64,000 nucleotides of DNA. It comes from DAHUYF01 sp035945115 (GTDB lineage Bacteria > Pseudomonadota > Alphaproteobacteria > ATCC43930 > CGMCC-115725). The notes under the pieces are model-generated. The model did not search any database. It saw only the letters and a program-made list of their open reading frames with translations, and was not told the DNA's origin. Positions within the stretch are counted from its first letter, which is position 1; the number at the start of each line of letters is the position of its first letter. Position numbers and translations under genes: made by a program. The stretch is taken from the NCBI GenBank assembly GCA_035945115.1, contig DASZAN010000155.1:106242-170241 (forward strand). Direction: 5' to 3'. Of this stretch, positions 17,841-25,699 are shown piece by piece.

Positions 17841-19199
17841 CTACTCCACGAGCTGAGCCAACACGTTGCCGGGAATGCCAACGGAGTCGCAGCTATTCGA
17901 GAACTGACCGTTGCCGGTGTCTTTGATGGTGAGCGCGACCACTTCGGTGCAAGGTGAAGCCGAGACACCGTTGCCAGCAAGCGTGAAGTTTCCGGTCGGC
18001 ACGTAGAAAGTGCCCTCGATCGTCACATTGCCCTGGCCCGCGATCTGATCGGTCGTCGTCGTCGGTGCATTCCGGTCGCCGAAGAAGACGATGCCCGCTG
18101 TGGAGCCGCCAGCCGGCGCCGTGAGGTTGACGTTTGATTGACCGGTGATTGAGAGGTTTGCATAGGTCGTGCCGGCGGCGTTCGTCGTCAACACGATGGT
18201 GACGCCGGTGCCGGTGAGCGAGCCATTGCTCATGTTGAAATCGCCGGCTTCGATGTAGTAGATGCCCGGGTTGAAGGTGATGGTTCCGCCGGAGATCGAC
18301 AATCCGCCGTCGAAGTAGAAAACATTGCCGCCGCCAGCGGCGCCGAAGGTCACCGAACCGCCGCTGATACTGGTGGCGCCACTGAAAAACGTGCCTGACG
18401 CGAACGACGATCCGCCGGGTATATTGCCGCCGAGATAGCAGCCTTGCGCAAAGGCCTTCCCCGTGCTGCCAAGCGGCGTGCAGGACGCGGCGGGCGGCGT
18501 GGCGGGGGGCGTCTGAAACGAGCGATTGGCGAAAGGATCGCTCGCGCCGTTCTGCGTTACCTTGCCGGAGGGCACGTTGCATTGCGCCGACGGGGTGCTG
18601 GCGCACTGCGACGGCGGCGCCGAGCCGACGGAGAGACCCGACGCATCGAGCACCGAATGATTGCCAGCGAACTGAAGGTCGCCGTTGGTTTGCACCGTGC
18701 AATTGACTGCGTCCAGCACGGCGTTGCCGTTGATCTGAATCGCGTTGCTGGCAGTGCTGAGCGCAGTGATGCAGGGCGGCCCACTATTCGGCAGAAGCGC
18801 GACGGCATGCGCGGCGATCGTGGTATTCGCCACATAGCCGACCGCCCACACCAGGAATGGGCTCACCGGCCGGGAGATCATCACCTCCACCGCGCTGGAG
18901 TTACCAGCGTACGTGCCGACCGAAGGCGGATTGTTCACCGCGACCGTGACGTTTCCGACACCGTCTTGCCAGCCGTTCTGACCCGCCACGGCCTTGGCGT
19001 GCGCCACGTATTTCCCGGATGCGAACGACGCCGCCGCCTCGATCGCAGCCGAGTCGGCCGCGCCTTGCATTAAGCGCTTCATCGTGTACCAGAAGCCGAG
19101 CTCGATCCCGAGGCCGGTGACGCCCAGCAGAATCGGGAACAGGATCGCCGTCATGGTGGCGACGGCGCCGGAACGGGATCTGGTGAAGCGCTTCAGCAT
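17841..19199 (-). CDS. TadG-like pilus assembly protein
   Basis: A 452-residue protein with an N-terminal Tad domain (RSRSGAVATMTAILFPILLG, then GFWYTMKRLMQGAADSAAI) and a single membrane helix. The large exported part is rich in Gly, Ser, Thr and Asn with many small beta-repeat-like units such as SISGGSVTFGAAGGG and ISGGTITFNPG, resembling a right-handed beta-helix or adhesive stalk. It lacks an obvious von Willebrand domain. Family members are thought to anchor the pilus or contact the surface. Confidence 0.78.
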   Translation of the reverse strand: MLKRFTRSRSGAVATMTAILFPILLGVTGLGIELGFWYTMKRLMQGAADSAAIEAAASFASGKYVAHAKAVAGQNGWQDGVGNVTVAVNNPPSVGTYAGNSSAVEVMISRPVSPFLVWAVGYVANTTIAAHAVALLPNSGPPCITALSTASNAIQINGNAVLDAVNCTVQTNGDLQFAGNHSVLDASGLSVGSAPPSQCASTPSAQCNVPSGKVTQNGASDPFANRSFQTPPATPPAASCTPLGSTGKAFAQGCYLGGNIPGGSSFASGTFFSGATSISGGSVTFGAAGGGNVFYFDGGLSISGGTITFNPGIYYIEAGDFNMSNGSLTGTGVTIVLTTNAAGTTYANLSITGQSNVNLTAPAGGSTAGIVFFGDRNAPTTTTDQIAGQGNVTIEGTFYVPTGNFTLAGNGVSASPCTEVVALTIKDTGNGQFSNSCDSVGIPGNVLAQLVE

Positions 19200-19214
19200 G
19201 GGCGCGCTCCGCGG

Positions 19215-19508
19215 CTATTGCTGGCCCGGCGCCGCTGGCGGTGCACCGCCACCACCACCCGAGCCGCCGAACGCGGTGGCGTTGCCAGGCGTGTAGGGCG
19301 GATATGTCGTATTCGTGTGATAGCGATGGATCGCCCGCTGGATGCGCTCGCCATCCGTCTCCCATCCGCCGGTGGTCGGTGCGGGATTCACCACTTGAGC
19401 TGCGATGTTGGCGCGAACGGAGTCGCCAAAATCGGGCGACAGTGCCTGATGCGGATCATAGTTGCAGGCGGAAAGGCCGAGAACGACGGGGATGAGCAGG
19501 CGCTTCAT
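19215..19508 (-). CDS. Small Tad-locus lipoprotein
   Basis: A 97-residue lipoprotein with lipobox LGLSAC (Cys15) and mature start NYDPHQALSPDFGDSVRANI. The central part (AQVVNPAP, GERIQRAIHRYH) resembles short lipoproteins that follow the secretin gene in alphaproteobacterial Tad loci, in the place of CpaD. It is far shorter than classical CpaD of about 220 residues. The tail is low complexity (Gly, Ala, Pro). It may serve as pilotin for the secretin next to it; this is inference. Confidence 0.7.
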   Translation of the reverse strand: MKRLLIPVVLGLSACNYDPHQALSPDFGDSVRANIAAQVVNPAPTTGGWETDGERIQRAIHRYHTNTTYPPYTPGNATAFGGSGGGGGAPPAAPGQQ

Positions 19509-19520
19509 AGGATGCTCCCG

Positions 19521-20936
19521 TTAGCGAATGATGTGGCCGTACTTGCCGGTGAGCCCGCCGCCGCTCGTCGTGCGCGGCAGTCCGGAGTCCGGGTTCTCGG
19601 CATGGTTCATCAGGAAGATCTCGGTGTCGGACGGCGGCACGAAGCTGTCGGTGGGCGCCACCAACGTCTCGGCGGGCGCGGGGTGCACCAGCTTCGGCGT
19701 CACGATGATGACGAGCTCGGTTTCGTTCCGCTGATACTCGCTGCTGTGGAAGAGCGCGCCGAGCACGGGAACGTCGGCAAGGCCGGGAATGCCGCGGAGC
19801 GTATCGGTGAAATCGCTCGAGATGAGGCCGGCGATGGCGAAACTTTGCCCGTCGCGTAGCTCCACTGTCGTCTTTGCGCGGCGCGTGTTGATGCCGGGGA
19901 TGACGAAGCCGTTGAGGGTCACCGAATTGGTCTTGTCGAGTTGCGACACTTCGGGCGCTACAACGAGATTGACCAGATCCTTGTCGACCACCGTCGGCGT
20001 GAAGGCGAGGCTGATGCCGAATTGCTTGAACTCGACGGTCACTTGCGCCACGCCGCCGATCGTACCGGACTGCGTGACAAGAGGTATGGGAAATTCACCA
20101 CCCGCCAGGAAGTTCGCGGTATCGCCGGACATGGCGATGAGGTTGGGCTCTGCCAGGATCTTTGCGGCACCTTTCTCCTCAAGCGCATCGATGGTCTGAG
20201 CGAAGGCGAAATTGCCGCTAATGGCGGTTGCGGTCGCCACGGCGAAGTTGCTGGTGTTGACGGGATCGAGCGTTGTCAGGTTGACTCCGGACGGATTGCC
20301 CGGCTTGCCAATATTGAGGAACGGCCGGAAGCCGAAGGATTTCGTGACGTTCCGCTGAATTTCCGCGACCTTCACCTGCAGCATCACCTGTTGGGTGCCG
20401 GTGATACGCAAGTCGTTGACGATGGCGCGGTCCTTTTCGACGAATTGCTTCGCGAGTTCGATGGCGCGGCTCACTTTGGCCGGGCTGTCGAGCGTGCCGC
20501 TCAAGGCGAGGGTGTCGTTGATCGCACGCACGCTGATCGCGTCGTGCGGAAGGACGTCGTGAAGCGCCTTCTTCACACCTTCGAGATCGGCGCCGACGAC
20601 GACGTCGAGGACTGCGAGGAGCTGCGAGTCCTGGCCGTAGACCGAGACGTTGGTCGACCCAGCCTTCTTGCCATAAACGTAGAAGGAGTCGGCGGAAAGC
20701 GCCACGGCGTCGGCGACCTCGGCATTTCCGACGGCGATCTTGCCGATCGGTTGATTGACCTTGAAGACCTGCGATTTGTTGATCGGCAAGGTCAAACCCC
20801 GCGTCGGCTGCACAGAGCGCTCCGGCGTGAGGACGACCTCGCGCTGCTGCTGCTGCCGCGGTTGCTGTGCGAGGCCCGCCACCGACGGCACGATCACGGC
20901 GAAGGCGACGAGTGCGAGAAGGTGCTTGCGCAACAT
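19521..20936 (-). CDS. cpaC: Tad pilus outer-membrane secretin CpaC/RcpA
   Basis: A 471-residue secretin that forms the outer-membrane pore for Flp pili. A signal peptide (MLRKHLLALVAFAVIVPSVAGLAQ) is followed by the N-terminal pilus/secretin domain with INKSQVFKVNQPIGKIAVGN, a BON-like part, and the C-terminal secretin domain with LAGGEFPIPLV and VVAPEVSQLD. ATG 20936 is preceded by AGAGGA ten bases upstream; the longer frame upstream has no signal peptide. It lies 28 bases after cpaB. Confidence 0.9.
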   Translation of the reverse strand: MLRKHLLALVAFAVIVPSVAGLAQQPRQQQQREVVLTPERSVQPTRGLTLPINKSQVFKVNQPIGKIAVGNAEVADAVALSADSFYVYGKKAGSTNVSVYGQDSQLLAVLDVVVGADLEGVKKALHDVLPHDAISVRAINDTLALSGTLDSPAKVSRAIELAKQFVEKDRAIVNDLRITGTQQVMLQVKVAEIQRNVTKSFGFRPFLNIGKPGNPSGVNLTTLDPVNTSNFAVATATAISGNFAFAQTIDALEEKGAAKILAEPNLIAMSGDTANFLAGGEFPIPLVTQSGTIGGVAQVTVEFKQFGISLAFTPTVVDKDLVNLVVAPEVSQLDKTNSVTLNGFVIPGINTRRAKTTVELRDGQSFAIAGLISSDFTDTLRGIPGLADVPVLGALFHSSEYQRNETELVIIVTPKLVHPAPAETLVAPTDSFVPPSDTEIFLMNHAENPDSGLPRTTSGGGLTGKYGHIIR

Positions 20937-20964
20937 GGTGCCAATTCCTCTTGCAGAGATGCTT

Positions 20965-21810
20965 CTATCGATTCGCCGCAACCGTGCGCGGCTTCGGCTC
21001 GGTCGTCGCGGTGGCATCGGAGCTCTTTACTTCGTATTTCGTTGGTGCGGCGCCGCGAATGATCTCGATCTCGCGCTTCGGCGGCGCTGCGTCCTTCTTG
21101 ACGCTGGCGCCGAGATCGCCGACAGAAATGGTGCGGCTCGGCACGGGATCGCCATTCGCAAGATTGCGCAGCGATAGGCTGAGCTGCCCGACCGTCCGGG
21201 CGAGCGCGATCTTCTGCGCATCCTCGGGGGTGACCTCGAGCGTCACCGCCTTCACGACGATCGGCTTGTCGGTGTGCTCGTTGGCAACTTGGTCGATGGC
21301 GAGCACCTTGATGTTCTGCAGCAGAATCTCGGTGTGCGGCGCCGTCTGATTTTCGGCAGTGCGCGTGAGCATGACGTCGACCCGATCGGCCGGTGTGATG
21401 AAACCGGCGGTGCCGGAAACGTCATCAACGCGAATGGTGACGGCGCGCTTTTCGGCGTCGATGATGCTGGAGAGGCTGGCCTTAGCGCCGTTGCCCGAGA
21501 TCTTCGAGGCGAGAACGGGCTCGCCCGGCTGGATCGTCTCGAGCACAACGCGCGGCTCGCCGGCGGTGAGCTCGGCGATGCTGGCGAAGGCGCCTGGCGG
21601 CACCGAATTCGGAAGATAGTCGACTTCATGCAGATAGAGCGGCGCGAGGCGATCGCCGAAGCGGAGCGTCGCCGTCGCGACCACGACTTTTTTCACGGAA
21701 ATATCGGCGACAGGGACGGGCTGCTGCGTCAAGAAGTTGCGGACAAGACCAATGGCGAGCAGACCGAGCAGCGCCGAGATCACGAGGAGTAGAACAGGAC
21801 GTGCTTTCAT
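20965..21810 (-). CDS. cpaB: Tad pilus assembly protein CpaB/RcpC
   Basis: A 281-residue protein with one N-terminal membrane helix (VLLLVISALLGLLAIGLV) and a periplasmic SAF-like domain with VVVATATLRFGDRLAP and LASKISGNG. CpaB proteins work with the secretin and may bind peptidoglycan. The C-terminal 60 residues are charged and probably disordered. It is the first machinery gene after the two pilin genes, separated from them by a 76-base gap with a strong hairpin. Confidence 0.88.
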   Translation of the reverse strand: MKARPVLLLVISALLGLLAIGLVRNFLTQQPVPVADISVKKVVVATATLRFGDRLAPLYLHEVDYLPNSVPPGAFASIAELTAGEPRVVLETIQPGEPVLASKISGNGAKASLSSIIDAEKRAVTIRVDDVSGTAGFITPADRVDVMLTRTAENQTAPHTEILLQNIKVLAIDQVANEHTDKPIVVKAVTLEVTPEDAQKIALARTVGQLSLSLRNLANGDPVPSRTISVGDLGASVKKDAAPPKREIEIIRGAAPTKYEVKSSDATATTEPKPRTVAANR

Positions 21811-21846
21811 CGCCGGTACTCCAATAAACGAGCTAGCCAGAAGGGG

Positions 21847-21880
21847 CCGATCAGGGCGCGCACAAGCTCGCCCTGATCGG
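21847..21880 (-). promoter_or_regulatory. 12-bp stem-loop between the pilin genes and the pilus machinery
   Basis: CCGATCAGGGCG at 21847-21858 pairs perfectly with CGCCCTGATCGG at 21869-21880 around a 10-base loop. In the minus-strand message it lies 6 bases after the flp stop and 36 bases before cpaB. No U-run follows, so it is more likely an attenuator or an mRNA end-protecting stem than a full terminator. Confidence 0.7.
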
Positions 21881-21886
21881 AGATCA

Positions 21887-22069
21887 TCAAAGAGGAGGCG
21901 GTGTGATGTTGACGGCGTTGGCCGTGTTCTGGAACAAGGTGTTGAGATTCGTTCCCAACGCTCCAGCGCCGACGGCGATGGCGAAGGCGACGAGGATCAT
22001 GACCAGCGCGTATTCGAGCGCGTTGGCACCAGCCTCGTCCTTGGCAAAACGAGAAAATAGCGTGCGCAT
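21887..22069 (-). CDS. Flp/PilA-type pilin, copy 2
   Basis: A 60-residue Flp prepilin. The leader MRTLFSRFAKDEAGANALEY ends at the Gly of the cleavage site, with the conserved Glu-Tyr at positions 5-6 of the mature chain, then a hydrophobic helix ALVMILVAFAIAVGAGALG. The major pilin is processed by CpaA and assembled by TadA/B/C. It is a near duplicate of the gene upstream, with a different C-terminal tail (VNITPPPL). ATG 22069 is used; an upstream in-frame start is not needed. Confidence 0.9.
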   Translation of the reverse strand: MRTLFSRFAKDEAGANALEYALVMILVAFAIAVGAGALGTNLNTLFQNTANAVNITPPPL

Positions 22070-22101
22070 CGTAAGGTCCTCCGAAGCGAAAAGCCCCAAG
22101 A

Positions 22102-22308
22102 TCAGAGCGTCGGAACTTTGACGTTGCCGACCTGGGTGGCGGTGTTGCCGAAGAGGGTGTTGAGGTTGGTGCCGAGAGCAGCGGCGCCGACGGCGATGGC
22201 GAAGGCGACGAGGATCATGACGAGTGCGTATTCGAGCGCGTTGGCGCCCTGCTCATTCCGGGCGAAACGCGAAGCAAGTGAAGCGAAACGGGAAGTAAAG
22301 GTGCGCAT
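22102..22308 (-). CDS. Flp/PilA-type pilin, copy 1
   Basis: A 68-residue Flp prepilin and the first gene of the Tad operon. The leader is longer than in copy 2 (MRTFTSRFASLASRFARNEQG); the mature part begins ANALEYALVMILVAFAIAVG, the same as in copy 2, and the tail differs (VGNVKVPTL). Tandem Flp genes are common and may give major and minor pilins. The AT-rich control region lies directly upstream. Confidence 0.92.
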   Translation of the reverse strand: MRTFTSRFASLASRFARNEQGANALEYALVMILVAFAIAVGAAALGTNLNTLFGNTATQVGNVKVPTL

Positions 22309-22813
22309 TGCAAGAGACTCCTTGGGGGCTAAGGTTGCAGACGGAGCGTTCTCCGTTCGGGTTACTTTTGACCAGAGCGAGGGTATTTTTTAATAAAATG
22401 TAAGTAAATCTTTTTCTTTGGTTAATAATCGTTTTCTTTGGTTAATAATAAAATAAAGTTGGTGCAATTGTTCTTAGCTCCCTACTTTTCCGGAAATCAA
22501 ACTTGGTAAATAGCTAGCGGTTATTGTGTGGACGATTTTAACCAAAAATATTTGGTGCTTCAGCTGGCGAATGCACTCTGAGTGATGGTCCGACCGGTCT
22601 TCAAGGATTGCTGGCATCGCTCCGCGATCCACGACGGTTGCGGGTCACATGATAGTGAGTGCAATACCGTTGTCCGGCATCAACGCGAGCTTTATGGTTA
22701 ATGGCAGGAACTGGCTTCCAAATCGTGGGGGAGCGATGACCAGGAGTTTCTCTACCGCCACTTTGACCGGGCTCTTAAGACGCGGGAAAGGCAGTGACCC
22801 CCATAGTCGAACT
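22309..22813. promoter_or_regulatory. AT-rich control region of the pilus operon with TTTGGTTAA repeats
   Basis: A gene-free stretch of 505 bases whose left half is far richer in A and T than anything else in the window. An 18-base direct repeat, TTTTCTTTGGTTAATAAT, occurs at 22412-22429 and 22432-22449, a period of 20 bases. The core TTTGGTTAA recurs inverted at 22539-22547, overlapping a second inverted pair, ACCAAA and TTTGGT, at 22542-22547 and 22552-22557. The helically phased repeats look like a cooperative regulator site upstream of the flp genes. From about 22590 to 22813 I see only the approach to the next plus-strand gene. Confidence 0.65.
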
Positions 22814-23134
22814 ATGACGACAATCGACGCCGTCCCCCTTCGCCTCTCGCCAGCCCTCCTAACAAAGGCGGCGCTCGTCCTGCTGGTGGTGCTCCTGCAA
22901 TACGCCGACGTCGTTACCACCAACCGGGCGCTTTCTCATCCCGGCGTCTGGGAAGGCAATCCGCTGATGGCCTGGTGCATGGGTTGGCTCGGCGCCTTCT
23001 GGTGGGCGCCGCTGAAGCTCGCTTTTATCGCCTACATGCTTGCGACATTGCCCTTTATCCGGCGCACATGGCCACTTGCTGTCGTAGCGGTCTTCTTCGT
23101 CCTGCTGGTGACCAACAATCTCTTCTATTGGTGA
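22814..23134 (+). CDS. DUF5658-like small membrane protein
   Basis: A 106-residue protein with three or four membrane segments. The stretch YADVVTTNRALSHPGVWEGNPLMAW, with an Asp and Thr early in a helix and Glu-x-Asn-Pro at its end, resembles the DUF5658 family of small membrane proteins without known function. ATG 22814 is chosen because the hydrophobic region starts shortly after; the longer frame from 22649 adds a tail with no similarity. It stands alone between the control region and a PAS-domain gene. Confidence 0.7.
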   Translation: MTTIDAVPLRLSPALLTKAALVLLVVLLQYADVVTTNRALSHPGVWEGNPLMAWCMGWLGAFWWAPLKLAFIAYMLATLPFIRRTWPLAVVAVFFVLLVTNNLFYW

Positions 23135-23235
23135 GCGTTTGCGGCCCGTGCTGAGCCGCTCGCCATCCAAGCCTTCACTCCTCGTTTACCACGGCTCTCT
23201 AGAGTCCGGCGGACCGACGCCGCAGGAGATTGAGC

Positions 23236-23763
23236 GTGGGGTATGATTATCGTGGCGATGCCGTGCATGGCAGCGTCCTTCGCTATTGGGAGATGAAGCG
23301 GGGTGCGCGCTGCATGCCCGCCCGCCGCGACATCGATCCGACCGATCTGCCGCGCGTCCTTCCCTATCTGCAGCTGATCGAGGTGGTCGCGCCCGACCGT
23401 TTTCGCTACCGCTTGGTCGGCACCGCCATCGTCCAGACCTTCGGACACGACTATACCGGCCGCTTCCTCGACGAATTGACGCTCGGGGCGGACCGGATCA
23501 ATTTCTTCGCGCGCAGGCTGCGGGCGGTGCGCGACAATGCGCGTCCGCTGTTCGTGCGGACGCAATACGTCTCGGCGAAGGGCGTCCACTTCATGGCCAA
23601 TCGCCTCTATGTGCCGCTCTCCGAGAATGACCGGGACGTGAACGTGGTTCTGGGGTCGCTCACCTTTGAGTTCAGCCGCGGAACGACGCGCGATGGCGTC
23701 TTGGGATCGGCCCAGTTGGACGCCTCGCAGTCGGAAGTGGAAATCGTCGATCCCGTGAGTTAG
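23236..23763 (+). CDS. PAS-domain protein (PAS_5 type)
   Basis: A 175-residue cytoplasmic protein of the alphaproteobacterial PAS_5 family. Typical parts are LRYWEMKRGARCMPARRDIDP, the core LPRVLPYLQLIEVV..RFRYRLVGTAI, and DYTGRFLDEL. No output domain is attached, so it may act as a small sensory adaptor. GTG at 23236 has AGGAG at 23224-23228, seven bases upstream, which favours it over TTG at 23230. It is not linked in an operon with clear partners. Confidence 0.78.
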   Translation: MGYDYRGDAVHGSVLRYWEMKRGARCMPARRDIDPTDLPRVLPYLQLIEVVAPDRFRYRLVGTAIVQTFGHDYTGRFLDELTLGADRINFFARRLRAVRDNARPLFVRTQYVSAKGVHFMANRLYVPLSENDRDVNVVLGSLTFEFSRGTTRDGVLGSAQLDASQSEVEIVDPVS

Positions 23764-23867
23764 GGCGGTGCGCTGTCTCTCGCGCCGGCTCTCGTTATCC
23801 GGTACGCCCCCAGCCCGAGCGATCGTGCGGCGCTGGCGACGGTGGCAGCAAGGAATGGACGAGCGAA

Positions 23868-24047
23868 ATGCCCGAGGAGCAAGCGAATGCCGAACCGGGC
23901 CCGGATCCCCGGCTCTTTACCAAAAGCGACGAGTGGCTCGCGCGGCTGCTCGGTGCCGATCTCCAGATCGCCATGCTTCGGCTTTTCGGCGCCCTCGTTG
24001 CTTTCCTCGTGATCGGCGCCACAGCCGCGCACTTCGCGAGCCGCTGA
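23868..24047 (+). CDS. Small single-helix membrane protein (59 aa)
   Basis: I do not recognise this gene. The sequence begins MPEEQANAEPGPDPRLFTKS, followed by DEWLARLLGADLQIAMLRLFG and a hydrophobic helix ALVAFLVIGATAAHF at the C-terminus. The soluble head plus tail-anchor layout looks real. The binding site is weak: AGGA lies 14 bases upstream. It converges on the cytochrome c gene ten bases away. An overlapping out-of-frame ORF starting at 23855 is arginine-rich and looks like a shadow. Confidence 0.5.
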   Translation: MPEEQANAEPGPDPRLFTKSDEWLARLLGADLQIAMLRLFGALVAFLVIGATAAHFASR

Positions 24048-24057
24048 GCACAAATCC

Positions 24058-24378
24058 TCATGGCGGTGCGAGGCGATCGAGGTAGGCGACGACGTCGTCG
24101 ATCTCCTGACGCGTCAGATTGAGATTCGGCATCGGCGGATGAGGGGCCACGAGCCAAGCGCGGACCCAGCGGCGGTCCTTGCGATTGGCCGCAATGACAG
24201 GAAAGGGCGGCGCCGTGTCCGGCCCGCTCCCGGACTCCTCGACGACATGGCAGGTGTTGCACCATTGCTTGGCCAATCGGTGCCCGGCCTCGGCGTCGCC
24301 GGCGGCGTAAGCCGCTGCACTCGAGAAGAAAACCAGCGACACGGCAAGGTTGGCGGCTTTGCTCAGCAAATCGATCAT
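24058..24378 (-). CDS. Periplasmic class I cytochrome c (106 aa)
   Basis: A small monoheme cytochrome with a signal peptide ending SSAAAYAAGDA. The heme site is KQWCNTCH at residues 39-43, and a Met ligand is offered by PHPPMPNLNLT. The layout fits a soluble electron carrier. Upstream lies a FixK/FNR-like box shared with the divergent gene at 24496, suggesting expression at low oxygen alongside the cbb3 oxidase. It may carry electrons to CcoP, which is inference from position. Confidence 0.85.
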   Translation of the reverse strand: MIDLLSKAANLAVSLVFFSSAAAYAAGDAEAGHRLAKQWCNTCHVVEESGSGPDTAPPFPVIAANRKDRRWVRAWLVAPHPPMPNLNLTRQEIDDVVAYLDRLAPP

Positions 24379-24427
24379 CGGTTTCTCCGCGAAAGCGCCA
24401 TATCACGCGATTGAACGACCCCCGGCC

Positions 24428-24441
24428 TTGACCGAGATCAA
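24428..24441. promoter_or_regulatory. FNR/FixK-type box in a divergent promoter
   Basis: TTGACCGAGATCAA matches the consensus TTGAT-N4-ATCAA in nine of ten half-site bases. It is centred about 56 bases before the cytochrome c start on the minus strand and 61 bases before the gene at 24496. On the minus side, TGATAT at 24405-24400 lies where a -10 hexamer would be expected. Confidence 0.72.
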
Positions 24442-24495
24442 TGCGCCCCATCGTGCCGCCGCTAGGCTCGTCTGGCAATCTGCGGAGAGCGAGCC

Positions 24496-24849
24496 ATGTT
24501 GCGGAAAGTGAGATTGGAACTGGCACGGTGCCATGATTTTCCCGAAGGGAGCCGGCATCACGGCTACGAGCTCACCCTGCCCTTGACCGCCGCGGGAAAG
24601 CTCGATCGCGCGGCGTTCGACAAGGATCGGCAGGGCACCGGATTTCGCCGCTTTTGGGGGGACGAGGAAGATCGGCAAGGTGTTCTCGTCCATCACCGCG
24701 CCGGATGGCAGCTTTCTTTCGCCAATGGCGAAGGCGCCGATGAAGTGATCTTCCGTGGCGACCAACATCGTTTCACCATCGGCGATTACGTCTCGATCAA
24801 GGAGTTCGACGGCGAAACCCGCACCTTCCGCGTCGCTGCGGTGAGCTGA
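24496..24849 (+). CDS. Conserved hypothetical protein upstream of the cbb3 locus (117 aa)
   Basis: I do not recognise a named domain. The protein is soluble, starts RKVRLELARCHDFPEGSRHH and contains GTGFRRFWGDEEDRQGVLVH and IGDYVSIKEFDGETRTFRV, suggesting a small beta-rich fold. GGAGAGCGAG precedes the start. It lies 15 bases upstream of a transporter-like gene and behind the FixK box, so it is probably co-expressed with the low-oxygen respiration genes. Its function is unknown. Confidence 0.65.
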   Translation: MLRKVRLELARCHDFPEGSRHHGYELTLPLTAAGKLDRAAFDKDRQGTGFRRFWGDEEDRQGVLVHHRAGWQLSFANGEGADEVIFRGDQHRFTIGDYVSIKEFDGETRTFRVAAVS

Positions 24850-24864
24850 GGTAACTCCTGCTTC

Positions 24865-25620
24865 ATGGAGCTGCTGCACCCATTGCACCTCGCTCCGGCG
24901 CTCACCGCCCTCTGCGGCGGCGACGCCGCCGGGTTCCTTGGCATCGCCGCCGGCCTCCTCTCTTTAGGCCTTGTCGGCGGTGCCGTCCATTGCGCGCCGA
25001 TGTGTGGCCCCTTCGTGCTGATGCAGCTGGCCGAGCCCGCCGGCGGGGTTGGCGTGCAGCGGGTGGCAAGCTCGGCCTTGCCAGGCTACCAGCTCGGCCG
25101 TCTCACGACGTACATCGCCCTTGGCGCCGCCTTCGGTGGCCTGGGCGGAACGGTCATGCAAGCGATCCATTGGCGGCCGATAGCGGGCTCACTCCTCGCG
25201 ATCGCAGCGTTCTCCTTTCTCGCGCAAGCCCTCAAAAGCAGCGGGCTCTCATCGGCAAGCGTGCCATTCGCCGGCATCGGCGCGCAGCTCGTGACGCCGC
25301 TTCTCGGGCCGATCGAGCGGCTTCTCCGGATGCGACGTCTCCGCCTCACCGGCTATGCCTTGGGGCTCGTGCTCGGTTTTCTCCCCTGCGGCCTGCTCTA
25401 CACCGCGCTCATCGCGGCAGCGGCGGCAGGCGGCGCCGTTGCGGGCGGCCTCGCGATGGCCGCCTTTGCCCTCGGCACCATGCCCGCGCTCATGACGCTC
25501 GGGCTTCTCGGCGCAGGTGCACTTAGGCGTTGGCGCGAGCCGCTTCGCCGAATCGCCACCCCGCTTTTCCTCTTCAATGCCCTCCTCCTCGGCGGCCTTG
25601 CGCTGCGCAGCACGCTTTGA
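24865..25620 (+). CDS. SafE/DsbD-like membrane protein of the cbb3 locus
   Basis: A 251-residue membrane protein of the sulfite exporter TauE/SafE, DsbD_2-type family with about six segments. The signature GGAVHCAPMCGPFVLMQ near residue 40 carries Cys and His residues suited to metal or thiol work, and FLPCGLLYTAL appears in the second half. Family members next to cbb3 genes are linked to oxidase assembly and copper handling. It lies directly before the FixK box and ccoN. Confidence 0.78.
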   Translation: MELLHPLHLAPALTALCGGDAAGFLGIAAGLLSLGLVGGAVHCAPMCGPFVLMQLAEPAGGVGVQRVASSALPGYQLGRLTTYIALGAAFGGLGGTVMQAIHWRPIAGSLLAIAAFSFLAQALKSSGLSSASVPFAGIGAQLVTPLLGPIERLLRMRRLRLTGYALGLVLGFLPCGLLYTALIAAAAAGGAVAGGLAMAAFALGTMPALMTLGLLGAGALRRWREPLRRIATPLFLFNALLLGGLALRSTL

Positions 25621-25627
25621 GCGCGGC

Positions 25628-25641
25628 TTGACTTGGATCAA
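25628..25641 (+). promoter_or_regulatory. FNR/FixK-type box upstream of ccoN
   Basis: TTGACTTGGATCAA fits the FNR/FixK consensus in nine of ten half-site bases. A -10-like CATAAA at 25662-25667 would put the transcript start near 25674, placing the box about 40 bases upstream, the usual position for class II activation. This points to oxygen-controlled expression of the ccoNOQP operon. Confidence 0.8.
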
Positions 25642-25699
25642 GGCGGGGCTCGCACGCCGCCCATAAAGTTGCCGCGCACCGGGGACGAGGACGAAACGG

